64,000 nucleotides of DNA from an uncultured Neomegalonema sp. (GCA_937911325.1 CALDSD010000100.1:44963-108962); one strand, 5' to 3'. Counted from the stretch's first letter, positions 53,868 to 63,771 are shown. The notes: a model not told the origin generated them from the sequence alone. A program made the numbers and translations.

Positions 53868-54071
53868 GCCGCCCTCCGCCGCGCACGCATCCCATTCCGC
53901 GAAGGTAACCGGGTACGTCCCGACCGCGAAACGCGGGATCGAGACAAGCGGATAAGGGCCTTCCTAGTCATAGCGATCCGGCTCGTTCTCCGGCGAGCCT
54001 ATGGCGAAGCTCCCGCCCCGGACAATCACCATCTCGGGGCGGATGTCGCAGCCGCGCAATATCTCGCCGTC
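53868..54071 (-). pseudogene. Fragment of a formylglycine-generating-enzyme (FGE-sulfatase) type gene
   Basis: Reading minus from 54071: GEILRGCDIRPEMVIVRGGS, then FAIGSPENEPDRYD, an in-frame TAG (53964-53966), then EGP and RFAVGTYPVTFAEWDACAAE. This is the N-terminal pattern of FGE-sulfatase/SUMF1 proteins. Similarity stops at about 53868, six bases past the pufX stop, where the gene is cut off. Upstream, similarity fades beyond ~54071. A dead remnant with at least one stop and two truncations. Confidence 0.65.
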
Positions 54072-54166
54072 ACGATAGCTATCGCTCGAAGAGGCGGCCG
54101 GGTTGCATGCGACACGCCTTGGCGTTGGCGCTGAGCGAAGTGTTATGAGGCTGGCTGGTTTCGCCC

Positions 54167-54219
54167 GCCCGTCCATCCGCATATCGGTTCGGCGCTGAAT
54201 GCGATGCGGATGGACGGGC
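54167..54219. terminator. Perfect 16-bp inverted repeat
   Basis: Arms GCCCGTCCATCCGCAT (54167-54182) and ATGCGGATGGACGGGC (54204-54219) around 21 bases, between the puf end and the livM stop. No T-run; could act as a bidirectional transcript end or be a mobile-repeat hairpin. Confidence 0.5.
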
Positions 54220-54250
54220 CAGGCAATGGGTCTCGAAGACTAGCGGACGT

Positions 54251-55321
54251 CTATGTCTCCTGCTTACGGCCAAGCTGAGCCTTTGTCTTTGGCGCCGAAC
54301 TCACGCGAAACTTCTGCGTGAGGTTTTCCCAGAGCTTCGCCATACCGAGCGGCTCATAGATCATGAAGACGATGATGAGAACGCCGAAGACAACCAGCTC
54401 GATCGACGAGATGATCGTGGCGTCCACCATGCCGTGGAAGACCTCGTTGCCCAGGGTGTTCAGGACGACAGGGAACAGGAGAATGAATGCGGCGCCGATA
54501 AAGGCCCCACTGATCGTGCCAAGCCCACCGAGAATGACCATGAAGAGGATTCGGAACGAGAGCTTGATGTCGAAGGCCACAGGCTCCATCGACTTCAAGT
54601 AAGTGAAAGCGAACAGCGCGCCCGCGACGCCGCAGAAGAAAGCGCTGATCGCGAAGGCCTGCAGCTTGGTCCGAAGAAGGGAGATCCCCATGGATTCGGC
54701 GGCGATGTCCATGTCGCGCACGGCCATCCAGTTCCGACCTGGACTGCCCCGGGTCATGTTGATCGCCAGGATCGTCAGCACCGTCACGACCACCAGCACC
54801 ACCAAGTACATCTCCAAGGGCGATGTGAAGGGTTTGCCGAAAATCACGATGTCCTGTGCGGTGATGATGCCCGAGGTGTCGTAGTTCTTGAACCAGCCGA
54901 ACTTGTCGATCATCCAGATGATGAAGAACTGTGAAGCGAGCGTCGCGACCATCAGGTAGATGCCCCGGACCCGCAGGCTGGGCAGACCGAACAGGACGCC
55001 GAACGCGGCTGCGACCAAACCAGACAGCATCAGATTGACCGGGAACGGGATGTACGGAAGACGGAGTTCCAGGTTGAACAGAGCGAAAGCACCTGCCGCC
55101 ATGAAGCCAGCCGCGCCCAGCGCCAGTTGCCCAGCATAACCCATGACGATCTGCTGTCCAACCGCTGCCAGGGACAGGCAAAGCCACGGGATCAAAATCG
55201 AGGAGTACCAATAGTCCGACTGCACGACGAGTGGGATGACAGCGAGGCCAATCCCCATCATCACGATCAAGTTGATGATATCACCCTTCGAAAAGCTCAT
55301 GAATACGGGTTTCGATGTCAT
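54251..55321 (-). CDS. livM: Branched-chain amino-acid-type ABC permease LivM
   Basis: 356 residues, about nine helices. Contains GYAGQLALGAAGFMAAGAF and SLRVRGIYLMVATLASQF and GRNWMAVRDMDIAAESMGI, typical LivM blocks; also GGLGTISGAFIGAAF near the end. Last gene of the liv operon, 9 bases after livH. Substrate of the system unknown (relatives also take urea, amides or aromatic acids). Confidence 0.92.
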   Translation of the reverse strand: MTSKPVFMSFSKGDIINLIVMMGIGLAVIPLVVQSDYWYSSILIPWLCLSLAAVGQQIVMGYAGQLALGAAGFMAAGAFALFNLELRLPYIPFPVNLMLSGLVAAAFGVLFGLPSLRVRGIYLMVATLASQFFIIWMIDKFGWFKNYDTSGIITAQDIVIFGKPFTSPLEMYLVVLVVVTVLTILAINMTRGSPGRNWMAVRDMDIAAESMGISLLRTKLQAFAISAFFCGVAGALFAFTYLKSMEPVAFDIKLSFRILFMVILGGLGTISGAFIGAAFILLFPVVLNTLGNEVFHGMVDATIISSIELVVFGVLIIVFMIYEPLGMAKLWENLTQKFRVSSAPKTKAQLGRKQET

Positions 55322-55330
55322 GTCGCGCCC

Positions 55331-56233
55331 TCACACCCGTCTGATGATTTTTTCGCCGAAGAGGCCCTCAGGCCGCCAAAGCAGGAAGAAGATGGCTAGG
55401 ACGAAGGGCGCCCAAACCTCGATGCCGCCTCCGAAAAATGGGCCCACGTAAACCTCCAGGACTTTCTCCGAAGCGCCAATGATCAAACCGCCGACGATCG
55501 CGCCGGGGATAGACGAGAACCCGCCGATGATCAGAACGGGAAGCGCCTTCAGCGCCAGATCAACGAGGGCGAACTGGACGCCGGCGCGCGCGCCCCACAT
55601 CATTCCTGCGACCAGAGCGACAACGCCAGCCGCCGTCCAGACCATCAGCATGATGCTGGGAAGAGGAATGCCGATCGAGCTGGCCGCGCCCGGGTCATCC
55701 GCCACGGCGCGCAGGCCAAGACCCATTTTCGTGTACTTGAACAACAGCGCCAGGCCGATGATCATCGTCGCCGCGACAAGGCCTGCCGTCAGATCGAGCG
55801 CGCTAATGAAGAGGCCGGTGCTTTCGATGATCCAGGGGATCGGAAAGTCGCCGATGCCCAAATCGAGCCGCCGAACCTCGACGCCCCAAGCCGCCTGAGC
55901 CAAGCCCTCCAGCACAAAGCCGAGCCCGATCGTCGCCATGAGAACGGTGTCTTCACTTTCGTTCATGAGCGGCTGCAGAACGAGCCTTTCCGTGAAGAAG
56001 CCGACCACGCCCATCAGCAGAATGGTGACGAAAAAGGCCAAAACGAAGGGCAGGCCCAGCTCCATGAAACCCACAAAGGACAGCACGGCGAAGAACACCA
56101 TAGCGCCTTGGGCGAAGTTGAAGGTCGACGACGCCTTGTAGATGAGCACGAAGCCCAAGGCGACGAGCGAGTACATCGTGCCTGCCAAGAGCCCGGCGAC
56201 CACGACCTCGATGAAGAAGAGAATCTCAGTCAT
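55331..56233 (-). CDS. livH: Branched-chain amino-acid-type ABC permease LivH
   Basis: 300 residues, about eight helices. Starts with LLAGTMYSLVALGFVLIYKAS and NFAQGAM, LivH hallmarks; ends with GGFSSIPGAIVGGLIIGASE. Overlaps the livG 3' end by 8 bases. The two permeases form the membrane channel. Confidence 0.93.
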   Translation of the reverse strand: MTEILFFIEVVVAGLLAGTMYSLVALGFVLIYKASSTFNFAQGAMVFFAVLSFVGFMELGLPFVLAFFVTILLMGVVGFFTERLVLQPLMNESEDTVLMATIGLGFVLEGLAQAAWGVEVRRLDLGIGDFPIPWIIESTGLFISALDLTAGLVAATMIIGLALLFKYTKMGLGLRAVADDPGAASSIGIPLPSIMLMVWTAAGVVALVAGMMWGARAGVQFALVDLALKALPVLIIGGFSSIPGAIVGGLIIGASEKVLEVYVGPFFGGGIEVWAPFVLAIFFLLWRPEGLFGEKIIRRV

Positions 56234-57020
56234 GTGCTACTCCAAGGTAGGCGTCGATGACTTCCTGATTGACCCGAACTTCTTCGGGCGGCCCGTCAGC
56301 AATGATTTTGCCGTAGTCGAGCACGACGACGTTGTCTGAAATGTCCATGACGACGCCCATGTCGTGTTCGATCAGCACCATCGTGGTGCCCAGTTCGTCG
56401 TTCACCTTCAGAATGAAGCGGCACATTTCCCGCTTTTCTTCGACATTCATGCCGGCCATGGGCTCGTCGAGCAGTAGAATGTCCGCCTCGGTCGCCAGCG
56501 CCCGGCCGAGTTCGACCTTCTTCTGCAGTCCGTAGGGCAGCTTACCGACAGGCGTATCTTTGATATCTTCGATCTCGAGAAATTCGACGATCTCCTCGCA
56601 ACGCTCGCGGTTCACGCGCTCCTCCTCACGGGCCTGCGGCGTCTGAAATGCGACCTGCAGGAAGTTCGCAGTCATATGCAGCTTGCGGCCGACCAGAATG
56701 TTGTCGAGCACCGACATCCGCTTGAAGAGCGCGAGGTTCTGGAAGGTCCTCGACAAGCCCTTCTGGGCGATCAGGTTTGGATTGTTCTTCTCCAATACCT
56801 CGCCTTTGAACTTTATCTGGCCTTCTTGAGGTTTGTAGATCCCGTTGATGCAATTGAGCATCGAGCTTTTTCCGGCGCCGTTAGGGCCGATAATTGCTCG
56901 AACTTCATGCTGCAGCACCGAAAACGAGCTGTCGGTGATCGCCTTCACGCCGCCGAAGCTCAGCGAAATGTTTTTGACTTCAAGGATCGGCGCGCCGATC
57001 GGGAAGTTTCGTTCTTGCAT
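56226..57020 (-). CDS. livG: Branched-chain amino-acid-type ABC ATPase LivG
   Basis: 264 residues. Walker A GPNGAGKSS, signature KLPYGLQKKVELGRALA (LSYG-like form), Walker B ILLLDEPMAGM, H-loop IEHDMGVVMDISD. The LPYGLQKKVE variant and IADGPPEEV ending are standard for LivG. Pairs with LivF. Confidence 0.93.
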   Translation of the reverse strand: MQERNFPIGAPILEVKNISLSFGGVKAITDSSFSVLQHEVRAIIGPNGAGKSSMLNCINGIYKPQEGQIKFKGEVLEKNNPNLIAQKGLSRTFQNLALFKRMSVLDNILVGRKLHMTANFLQVAFQTPQAREEERVNRERCEEIVEFLEIEDIKDTPVGKLPYGLQKKVELGRALATEADILLLDEPMAGMNVEEKREMCRFILKVNDELGTTMVLIEHDMGVVMDISDNVVVLDYGKIIADGPPEEVRVNQEVIDAYLGVAHD

Positions 57021-57044
57021 CCCGTCTCCCTCGTCTTCGCTTGA

Positions 57045-57869
57045 TCAGTGGTGATGCAAGTCGGCATGGGACGCGCTTTCTTCGCGGAGCACGTCCCGGA
57101 AATTCTTACGGCCTTCTTTCGAGATGCCGAGGTAGAGTTCCTTCACCTTGTCATCATTCATCAGCTCGTCCGCGGCGCCATGCAGCATCACGTGGCCGGT
57201 CTCGATAATGTAACCGTAGTCTGCATTGCGAAGCGCCACGTTGGTGTTCTGCTCAGCCAGTAGGATGCTGACGCCTTCTTTCTTGTTCAGCTCTTGGACG
57301 ATATTGAAGATCTCGGCGACCAATTGCGGGGCGAGGCCCATGGAGGGCTCATCCAAAAGCAGCATCTTTGGCTTCGCCATCATAGCGCGGGCCACTGCGA
57401 CCATCTGCTGTTCGCCGCCAGATGTGTAGCCCGCCTGGCTCTTGCGCCGCTCGCGGAGGCGCTTGAAATAGCCATACACCTTCTCGAGCTCGGCCTTGAT
57501 ATCGGCCTTGGAAAGCTTCCGGGAATAGGCGCCGGCGATGATGTTCTCCTCGACGGTCAGGTGGCCGAAGCAGCGTCTGCCCTCCAGCACCTGAACCAGA
57601 CCGTGGCCCACCATTTCGGCGGGTGTCTGGTTTTTCACGGCGACGCCGTCATAGGTGATCGCGCCGCGCGTAACCTTGCCGCGTTCCGACGCCAGCATGG
57701 TCGAAATCGCCTTCAACGTTGTGCTTTTGCCCGCTCCGTTGCCGCCCAGAAGCGCCACGATCTTGCCGCGCGGCACCGCGAGCGACACGTCATGAAGCGC
57801 CGCGATCACGCTGTCATAGACCACCTCCACGTCCGAGATTTCCAAGATGTTGTCCGGGCTTGTGCTCAT
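57045..57869 (-). CDS. livF: Branched-chain amino-acid-type ABC ATPase LivF
   Basis: 274 residues. Walker A GGNGAGKST, signature YTSGGEQQMVAVARAMM, Walker B MLLLDEPSMGLAP, H-loop replaced by AEQN as in LivF. 24 bases before livG. C-terminal His-rich end (HADLHHH) is unusual but short. Confidence 0.93.
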   Translation of the reverse strand: MSTSPDNILEISDVEVVYDSVIAALHDVSLAVPRGKIVALLGGNGAGKSTTLKAISTMLASERGKVTRGAITYDGVAVKNQTPAEMVGHGLVQVLEGRRCFGHLTVEENIIAGAYSRKLSKADIKAELEKVYGYFKRLRERRKSQAGYTSGGEQQMVAVARAMMAKPKMLLLDEPSMGLAPQLVAEIFNIVQELNKKEGVSILLAEQNTNVALRNADYGYIIETGHVMLHGAADELMNDDKVKELYLGISKEGRKNFRDVLREESASHADLHHH

Positions 57870-57907
57870 TGTTGGTCCGCCATGGCGTCGTTACTCGTAC
57901 GGGAAGG

Positions 57908-57930
57908 GGAGCCGCCTTGAAGACGGCTCC
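57908..57930 (-). terminator. Hairpin between the binding-protein gene and livF
   Basis: GGAGCCG (57908-57914) pairs with CGGCTCC (57924-57930). Position after a binding-protein gene suggests partial termination or mRNA protection in the minus-strand operon. Confidence 0.4.
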
Positions 57931-57997
57931 TGTTGGCGGCGGGCTCATTCTGGCCAGAGGTCGTCAGAACCCGCCGTCTTTCAGCGTTGCATTGCGC

Positions 57998-59341
57998 TTA
58001 ATTGCACGCCTTCGGGGTGACGTTGTTCTCGCTCGCGAACTTTGCGGCCGAGTCCTCCACCAGCTGGCGAATGTAGCCAGGCTCCAGTGGGGCTTCCCAC
58101 CCTGTGACCTGGACGAACTTCTCGCCATCCCACTGCATCATCGCGAACTTGCCTGCGCCTTCGTGATTTTCACATGAGATCGCGAACGGTGCGACCATGC
58201 CCTTGATGCCGATTTCGTCGAGACGCTCTTCGGTCATGTTGAGCGCTTCATAGCCGTCGCGGAACTCAGCCCCGGTTACAGCTTTCCCAACTTTACCGTG
58301 CATCTCCTGCGCAATCCGCATGGCCTCGATCCACATGACGGCGGCCCCAAGTCCTCGGTTCCAATACACCGACCCGACCCGGCTTTCATCAGCCAGGTTG
58401 CCCTTGCCGGCGCCGTAGACCTGCTCCTTAATCGCTTGGACCAGCGGGAAGTCTTGACCCGGCAATGCATTGGCCATCGCATAGGTGCCGACGGCGGCGT
58501 CACCGGCTGGGTTCATGTCTTCCTCGGCCGCGCCGAAGGTAACATAAACCAGCCGCTCCCGCGGGAAGCCCACGCGGGCAGCGTTGGTCATGCCAGTGGA
58601 GTTCATGCCCGATCCGGCGCCCCAGAAAGTCACCCAGTCGGGCTGTTCACGGCGGACTTGGAGCCACTGCGATTGCTGCTCGAGGCCCGGGGGCGGGATC
58701 GAGATCTCAACTAGCGTGACGCCCCAGTCCTCGGCGATCTGGCGCATCGCAGGCAATGGCTCCCGGCCATATGCGCTATCGATGTGCATATGGACGATCT
58801 TCTTCCCCTTCATGTTGGGGATGCCGCCTTCCTGTTCCGCCATGAACTTCAATTTCACGACGATCTGTGACCAGTAATGACTGACGGCGTTCAAGACCCA
58901 GGGCCAAACTCACCCGTCAGCGACCTCCGTTCTGCCATAACCATACTGGGCGAGCACAACTTCGTCTTCGGCCATGCGGTTGATCACGGCGTAGGCGCCA
59001 GGAGTGCCCAGCGTGTCGAATACGACGATCCGCTGACCGTCTTTTTCAAGCAGACGTTGATAGCATTCGACCGTCTTAACGGCGTTATACTCAGTCTCGC
59101 ACTCCTGCCACGTCAACATGACGCCGTTAACGCCGCCGTTCATGTTTACATAGTTCATGTAATCGATCTGAGCACCATAGTATCCAGTGCCCATCGCCGA
59201 GTATGGTCCGACACGACTACTTGCGACAGGGAAATACTGAACCTCGTCCGCTGTTGCGCTGGTGGGCAACGTCAAAGCGGAAAAAGTGGTCGTTGTGGCT
59301 ATGGCCATCGCCAAACCACAAGCAAGAGATCGTTGTCTCAT
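57998..59341 (-). pseudogene. ABC substrate-binding protein (LivK-type) interrupted by an in-frame TGA
   Basis: 447 codons read from ATG 59341 in one frame except for TGA at codon 144 (58910-58912). Before it: signal peptide and ...QYGYGRTEVADG; after it, without frame change: VWPWVLNAVSHYWSQIV, matching how relatives continue (ADG-R-V-F-P). A single C-to-T change of CGA (Arg) would explain it. The rest is intact to the end (Periplasmic binding fold type I). The other liv genes look whole. Either recent inactivation, readthrough or a sequence error. The second part could start at TTG 58894 but would lack the export signal. Confidence 0.85.
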
Positions 59342-59827
59342 GTCTTTCCTCCCATGGTTACGTCAACTGAACTCAGCGACAACTCGACCCGCATGCTTCT
59401 GTTGGCATGGATTGGCCGCGTGCTGCTGGAAAACGATCCTATGCTCGGCTAACGACTTTCGGCTGGCCGCAAGTCGTTGCAGAGGGCAAGGGTTCGGTAA
59501 CCGGCCCGCCTGTTCAGAGTGTATTTTGCGGCTTCCTTCGGTCCAGTGTTTGAAACGAGGAACAGCCGCTGTCAGGAACTCTCGAAACCCTCCTCTCCGA
59601 TCTTCGGCAACTTCCCTAAGCGATCGGACCGCATTTGCGAGCGAGGCATTCGGTAATCGTGCTCCTAATTCCGAGAGTTTGGGTTGGAAATTGGATCCGT
59701 CAATATTAAATTTGTTTCTTATCAGTATGTTAGACGATTAATGCCGCGGCGCAGCAAGGTCATAAAGACACGGAATTCAACTGCGCACGACTGGCTTTAG
59801 AGACAAAATGTCCACTTATTCGGCGAC
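59342..59827. other. Intergenic region between the liv operon and the kinase gene
   Basis: 486 bases, no supported gene. AT-rich patch at about 59690-59740. It probably includes the livK promoter near 59342-59450; I see no clear operator. Confidence 0.4.
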
Positions 59828-61795
59828 TCAAGGGCTTTCGGCAGACGAATTGTCCGCGGCAGGAAACCAAACGTAAAATGTCGCGCCCTCACCAGTTTTG
59901 CTGCCAACGCTGATCAATCCACCGACGCGTGTCACCAAGGTTTGGCTGATCGACAAGCCGAGCCCGGAGCCGGAACCAGGCTTCGTTGTCATGAATGGAT
60001 CGAACACATTGTCGATCTTGTCCTGTGGGATCCCGGGCCCTGTATCTTTTACGGTAATCTCCGCACCCAACACGCCGTCTCGCACCGAGGGACCCGTTCG
60101 GATGGTAAGAGTTCCCTCGGTTTCCATCGCTTGCGTCGCGTTGATGACGAGGTTCACGATGACTTGCTGAAGCTCGGTTTCAACGAACAGAAACTTTGGG
60201 CTCGGCGTATGGCTGACCTCGGTCTCGATTGTGTGCTTGCGCAGGTCGGGCGCGACAAGGATCAGCGCATCCTCGACGACCTCGGCCGCATCCACCAGCG
60301 TCGTCAGATCCGACATCTCGTCGGGACGTGTGAAATTCAGCAGTTTGCCGACGATTATGTTGATCCGGCGCGCTTGCGCATCGATGAGATCTAGCTCGGT
60401 CTTGAGGTCCAACCGCTGCTCCGAGGTCAAGCCCATCTGGATGACCTCGAGATTGCCCTGAATCACGGCCACCGGATTGTTGATCTCATGAGCCACGCCG
60501 GCAGTGATCTCGCCGACCGAGGCGAGCTTTTCCGACATGACGAGCTGAGCGAATGTCGTCTCGAGCTTTCGGTTGGCTTCCTTCAATTCTTGGGTGCGTT
60601 GCTCGACCAAATCGTTGAGGTTATCAGCGTAGTCGCGCAGTTCGGCGTCGCGTTCTTGCACCTGATCAAGCAGACGGTCCAGATGGCGCGCCACCGCTCC
60701 GATTTCACTCTGCTCGGCGACTGGACCGATACGTGCGTCCAGAACACCCGCCTCCGCTCGCGCCATCGCCGCGGTCATCTTCTCCAATGGCGAGAAGATG
60801 CCCCTGGCCAGCCAGAGAAACATCGGAACCGAAAGTCCGATCACCGCAAGGAAAGCGATAACGAGCGTGACGATCGTAGCATTGCGCTGCGCCTTGAACG
60901 GCGCCTCGAGAAACCCGGTGTAGAGCATCCCGATCCTCTGACCGGAAATGTCGGTGAGCGGAACATAGCCGGAGATATACCAGTCGTTCACGACGAAGGC
61001 CCGGTCCAGCCAGGTCTCGCCGGTCTCCATCACCTGCCGCCAGACGACCTCCGAGACACGTGTGCCGAGAGCTCTCGATCCTTCGAACAGCCGGACATTC
61101 GTGGAAATGCGAACATCGTCGAGGAACAGTGTTGTGGTGCCCGCCCGTGCGATCTCGCCTGCTTCGTCTCGGTAGATCAGCGCATTCATAGTGTCGATGA
61201 CGTCGAGATTCCGGTTCAGCAGGCGGCCGCCCATCAATACCGAGTCGCTATCGTCAGATCGGTGCGCGGCCAAGATGACCATTCCGCGGCTCTCCACGTT
61301 GCGCTCGATATGACGGGCCGCTTCCGTCGGAACGAGCGGGATGGCCGCCCGCGCCGCCAAAGGCTCGGACAATCGCTCGAGCTCTTCGCCCTCGAGCAAG
61401 ATCAGATGAGCGCTCGGCGCTTCGGGTTTTGCAGCCGCGGCGACGTCGCGCGCTGCTTTGGGCAGCTCGTCGTCCGACATCGCCCCCCAAACGAGGAAGT
61501 CCAGCTCCAACGCGATGCGCTCGCGCTCGAGAAGTTGTTCAAGAGCGTCAGCGCCCTGGGCCCGCGCTGCGACGAAGCGGACGGATTCCGCCAATGCCGC
61601 CACCTCGGCCGCTTGCGTCGCCTCGATCCGCCCAAAGTACTGTTCGGCAACGCGAAGATCGCTGGCAACCTTGGCGATCAGTAGATCGTCGTAGCGATTG
61701 ATAAGCCGCAGCATCGTGACGCCGAGCAGAAACGGGAGCAGTACGATCAGTGGCGCGAGCGCGATGACGAGAAGGCGGAGACGAACCGAGCGCAT
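59828..61795 (-). CDS. Sensor histidine kinase with Cache domain
   Basis: 655 residues. TM1 (about 8-29), periplasmic region to ~320 with single-Cache-like end (DRAFVVNDWYISGYVPLTDISGQRIGMLYTGF), TM2 (about 335-360), HAMP, coiled coil, then HisKA with His436 (GEITAGVAHEINNP) and an HATPase with N box (NLVINATQAM), DTGPGIP and GSGSGLGLSIS. Similar to DctB-like small-acid sensors. Starts at ATG 61795, four bases after the regulator's stop. Likely senses a carboxylate or amino acid outside the membrane. Confidence 0.93.
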   Translation of the reverse strand: MRSVRLRLLVIALAPLIVLLPFLLGVTMLRLINRYDDLLIAKVASDLRVAEQYFGRIEATQAAEVAALAESVRFVAARAQGADALEQLLERERIALELDFLVWGAMSDDELPKAARDVAAAAKPEAPSAHLILLEGEELERLSEPLAARAAIPLVPTEAARHIERNVESRGMVILAAHRSDDSDSVLMGGRLLNRNLDVIDTMNALIYRDEAGEIARAGTTTLFLDDVRISTNVRLFEGSRALGTRVSEVVWRQVMETGETWLDRAFVVNDWYISGYVPLTDISGQRIGMLYTGFLEAPFKAQRNATIVTLVIAFLAVIGLSVPMFLWLARGIFSPLEKMTAAMARAEAGVLDARIGPVAEQSEIGAVARHLDRLLDQVQERDAELRDYADNLNDLVEQRTQELKEANRKLETTFAQLVMSEKLASVGEITAGVAHEINNPVAVIQGNLEVIQMGLTSEQRLDLKTELDLIDAQARRINIIVGKLLNFTRPDEMSDLTTLVDAAEVVEDALILVAPDLRKHTIETEVSHTPSPKFLFVETELQQVIVNLVINATQAMETEGTLTIRTGPSVRDGVLGAEITVKDTGPGIPQDKIDNVFDPFMTTKPGSGSGLGLSISQTLVTRVGGLISVGSKTGEGATFYVWFPAADNSSAESP

Positions 61796-61799
61796 CCGC

Positions 61800-63179
61800 T
61801 TAGAGCCCCCAGCTCTGGCATTTTCGATCGATGGTCTTGCGCGCCACGCCGAGCCTGCGAGCCGCTTCTGCGCGGTTGCCGTTGCAGGCCTCCAGGACGC
61901 CGAGGATATGTCGCTGTTCGACGACCGCCAGGGTTTCGGCGCCCATAGGCGTCGATTTCGCGTTGAGCGCGCCCTCGAAGTCATTGTGGATCAGCGCCCG
62001 CTCGACCGTGTTGCGCAACTCCATGACATTGCCGGGCCAGCTGTGCGACAGGAGCCGCCGTCTTGCAAGCGGAGTCAACTCGGGGAGATCGACCCCCATC
62101 TGCCGCGCGAGGCTCTGGGTGAAGAAGGTCGTCAACTCGATGACGTCATCGGGCCGTTCCCGCAACGGCGGCAAGACGATTTCGATCACCGTCAACAGGT
62201 AGAACAGATCAGCCCGGAACGCGCGCTCCTCCGAGATGTCGCCGAGCGGACGCGTCGTGGAGCTGACTATGCGCATGTCGAGTTCAACGCTGCGGCTTGC
62301 GCCTAATGGGCTAAAGCGTCCTGTGCTGAGAAGTTCTGCGAGCAGATGCTGGCAGCCCGGAGACAGCATCTCCACGTCCTCGAGGAAAAGCGTGCCGCCC
62401 GCGGCGCTGAGGAGCATCCCTTCTCGATCGGAGAACGACCCGTCCGCTTGAGCTTCTAATTGCCCGAACAGACGCTCTTGAAAGACTTGTTCGGACATGC
62501 CGTGGCATTGCAGCCAGACAAACGGGTTATTGGCGTTCGGCGACGCGGCGTGCAGCATGCGGGCGGCGACCTGCTTGCCTGTTCCAACCTCTCCGCGAAG
62601 GACGACATGGGCGGGCGAGAGCGCCGCTCTCTCAATCGCCTGTCGCACATTTTGGATCTCGACAGAGGCGCCGAGCAGTGCATCGCGATGCCTGGGAATG
62701 TCTCTGCCGACTTCAAGCTCATGACGCAGAACGGAGTTCTGGCGTCTCAAACGCGCGCGGTCGAGGCTGTGGGCGATCGAGTTGAGAACCTGGTTCGAGC
62801 GAAATGGCTTAAGCAAGAAGTCGCTCGCGCCGGCGCGGATCGCACTGATCGCGGTATCCAGGTCCGCGTGCGCCGTAATCAGGATCGCATCGCTGAAAAG
62901 CCCAATTTGTCGTTGCTCGGCCAACCATTCCAGCCCGGTCTTGTCGGGCATGATGTTGTCGAGGACGATCACGTCATACGCGTTTTCATCCAATAGCAAA
63001 GACGCGTGTCGCGTATCCTTGGCGACGTCGACCTTGGCGCAGGTTTCCGACAACACCTTTGACAGGAAATTCCGCATGCCCGGCTCATCGTCGATAACGA
63101 GCACGGCCGCGCGCGAAAGCTCGTCGCTAAAACCAGTCGCAAGACCCTTAGTCTCAACTTGTCCCTTATCGGATTGCAT
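61800..63179 (-). CDS. NtrC-type response regulator lacking the GAFTGA loop
   Basis: 459 residues. Receiver (~25-140) with Asp30/Asp31, phospho-acceptor Asp74, Thr102, Lys124. AAA+ domain (~165-395): Walker A GEVGTGKQ (196-203), Walker B LFLEDV (264-269), arginine-finger Arg322. Between them, where GAFTGA should be, residues 237-254 read LFGQLEAQADGSFSDREG, so the sigma-54-contact loop is missing. C-terminal Fis-type HTH (434-455). It may therefore not activate sigma-54 promoters in the usual way. Operon with the following kinase. Confidence 0.92.
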   Translation of the reverse strand: MQSDKGQVETKGLATGFSDELSRAAVLVIDDEPGMRNFLSKVLSETCAKVDVAKDTRHASLLLDENAYDVIVLDNIMPDKTGLEWLAEQRQIGLFSDAILITAHADLDTAISAIRAGASDFLLKPFRSNQVLNSIAHSLDRARLRRQNSVLRHELEVGRDIPRHRDALLGASVEIQNVRQAIERAALSPAHVVLRGEVGTGKQVAARMLHAASPNANNPFVWLQCHGMSEQVFQERLFGQLEAQADGSFSDREGMLLSAAGGTLFLEDVEMLSPGCQHLLAELLSTGRFSPLGASRSVELDMRIVSSTTRPLGDISEERAFRADLFYLLTVIEIVLPPLRERPDDVIELTTFFTQSLARQMGVDLPELTPLARRRLLSHSWPGNVMELRNTVERALIHNDFEGALNAKSTPMGAETLAVVEQRHILGVLEACNGNRAEAARRLGVARKTIDRKCQSWGL

Positions 63180-63552
63180 TCATTGGCCAATGATAGACAC
63201 CTAGGTCACCAGAGCGACCTGCTGAAACCGTTGGCGTCAACCCTTTCCAAAGAAAACAAGCGCAAATCCGCTCGGTGGCGATCATTCGCAAGCGCTTAAC
63301 TGCTGAGTGTTTTCAGAACGTTGAGGCTGCGTCTTCCGGTCTTCGTGCTCTGCCGCCACGCGGCGCGCCACGATCCGCCGCGCACAAGTCTGAGCTTTGC
63401 GCAGCGAAGCGTCGGCGCACGGTTCGTTGATCATCGCCACGAAACTCGCTGGGCGCTAACTTAGGCCCCGGACAACCCGGATAGGGCGCGCCAGCGGACA
63501 TTGCTTGTTTGCGAGCAGAGGACAGCTCTGCCGTCTCCGCTTCGACCAAGCG

Positions 63553-63771
63553 TCAGTTCCGCCACAATGTGAGCGCCAGCTTTTCAACAAGAGCACTCTC
63601 GATGGCGCACTTGGGACCAAAGTCTGACCTCAGTTGATCGAGCAACTTCAAGGACGCTTCCGTCTCTTCGCCATCGCCTATGATACGTGAACTGAGGATC
63701 CCATGGCGGATCGCGTTCAGACGGCTCACGACCTTTCCGGCGTCAGATTTTGGTCCGGTGCTTTTTTCGCG
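63553..63771 (-). pseudogene. Fragment resembling a dispersed GPKT..GK..S..NA..HG protein
   Basis: Minus-strand frame open between stops: GPKSDAGKVVSRLNAIRHGI then SSRIIGDGEETE and CAIESALVEKLALTLWRN. This resembles the N-terminal half of short proteins of unknown function that are widespread and often multicopy. Here a stop lies upstream before any good start and another cuts it after LWRN, so it looks like a remnant. Recognition is from pattern memory only. Confidence 0.35.

Noticed and set aside
60488..61684. 398-codon plus-strand open frame
   Set aside because: Shadow of the histidine kinase gene.
63313..63549. 78-codon minus-strand ORF near the right edge
   Set aside because: Arg/Pro/Ala-rich with no features; it follows the gene fragment but is not its continuation in frame.
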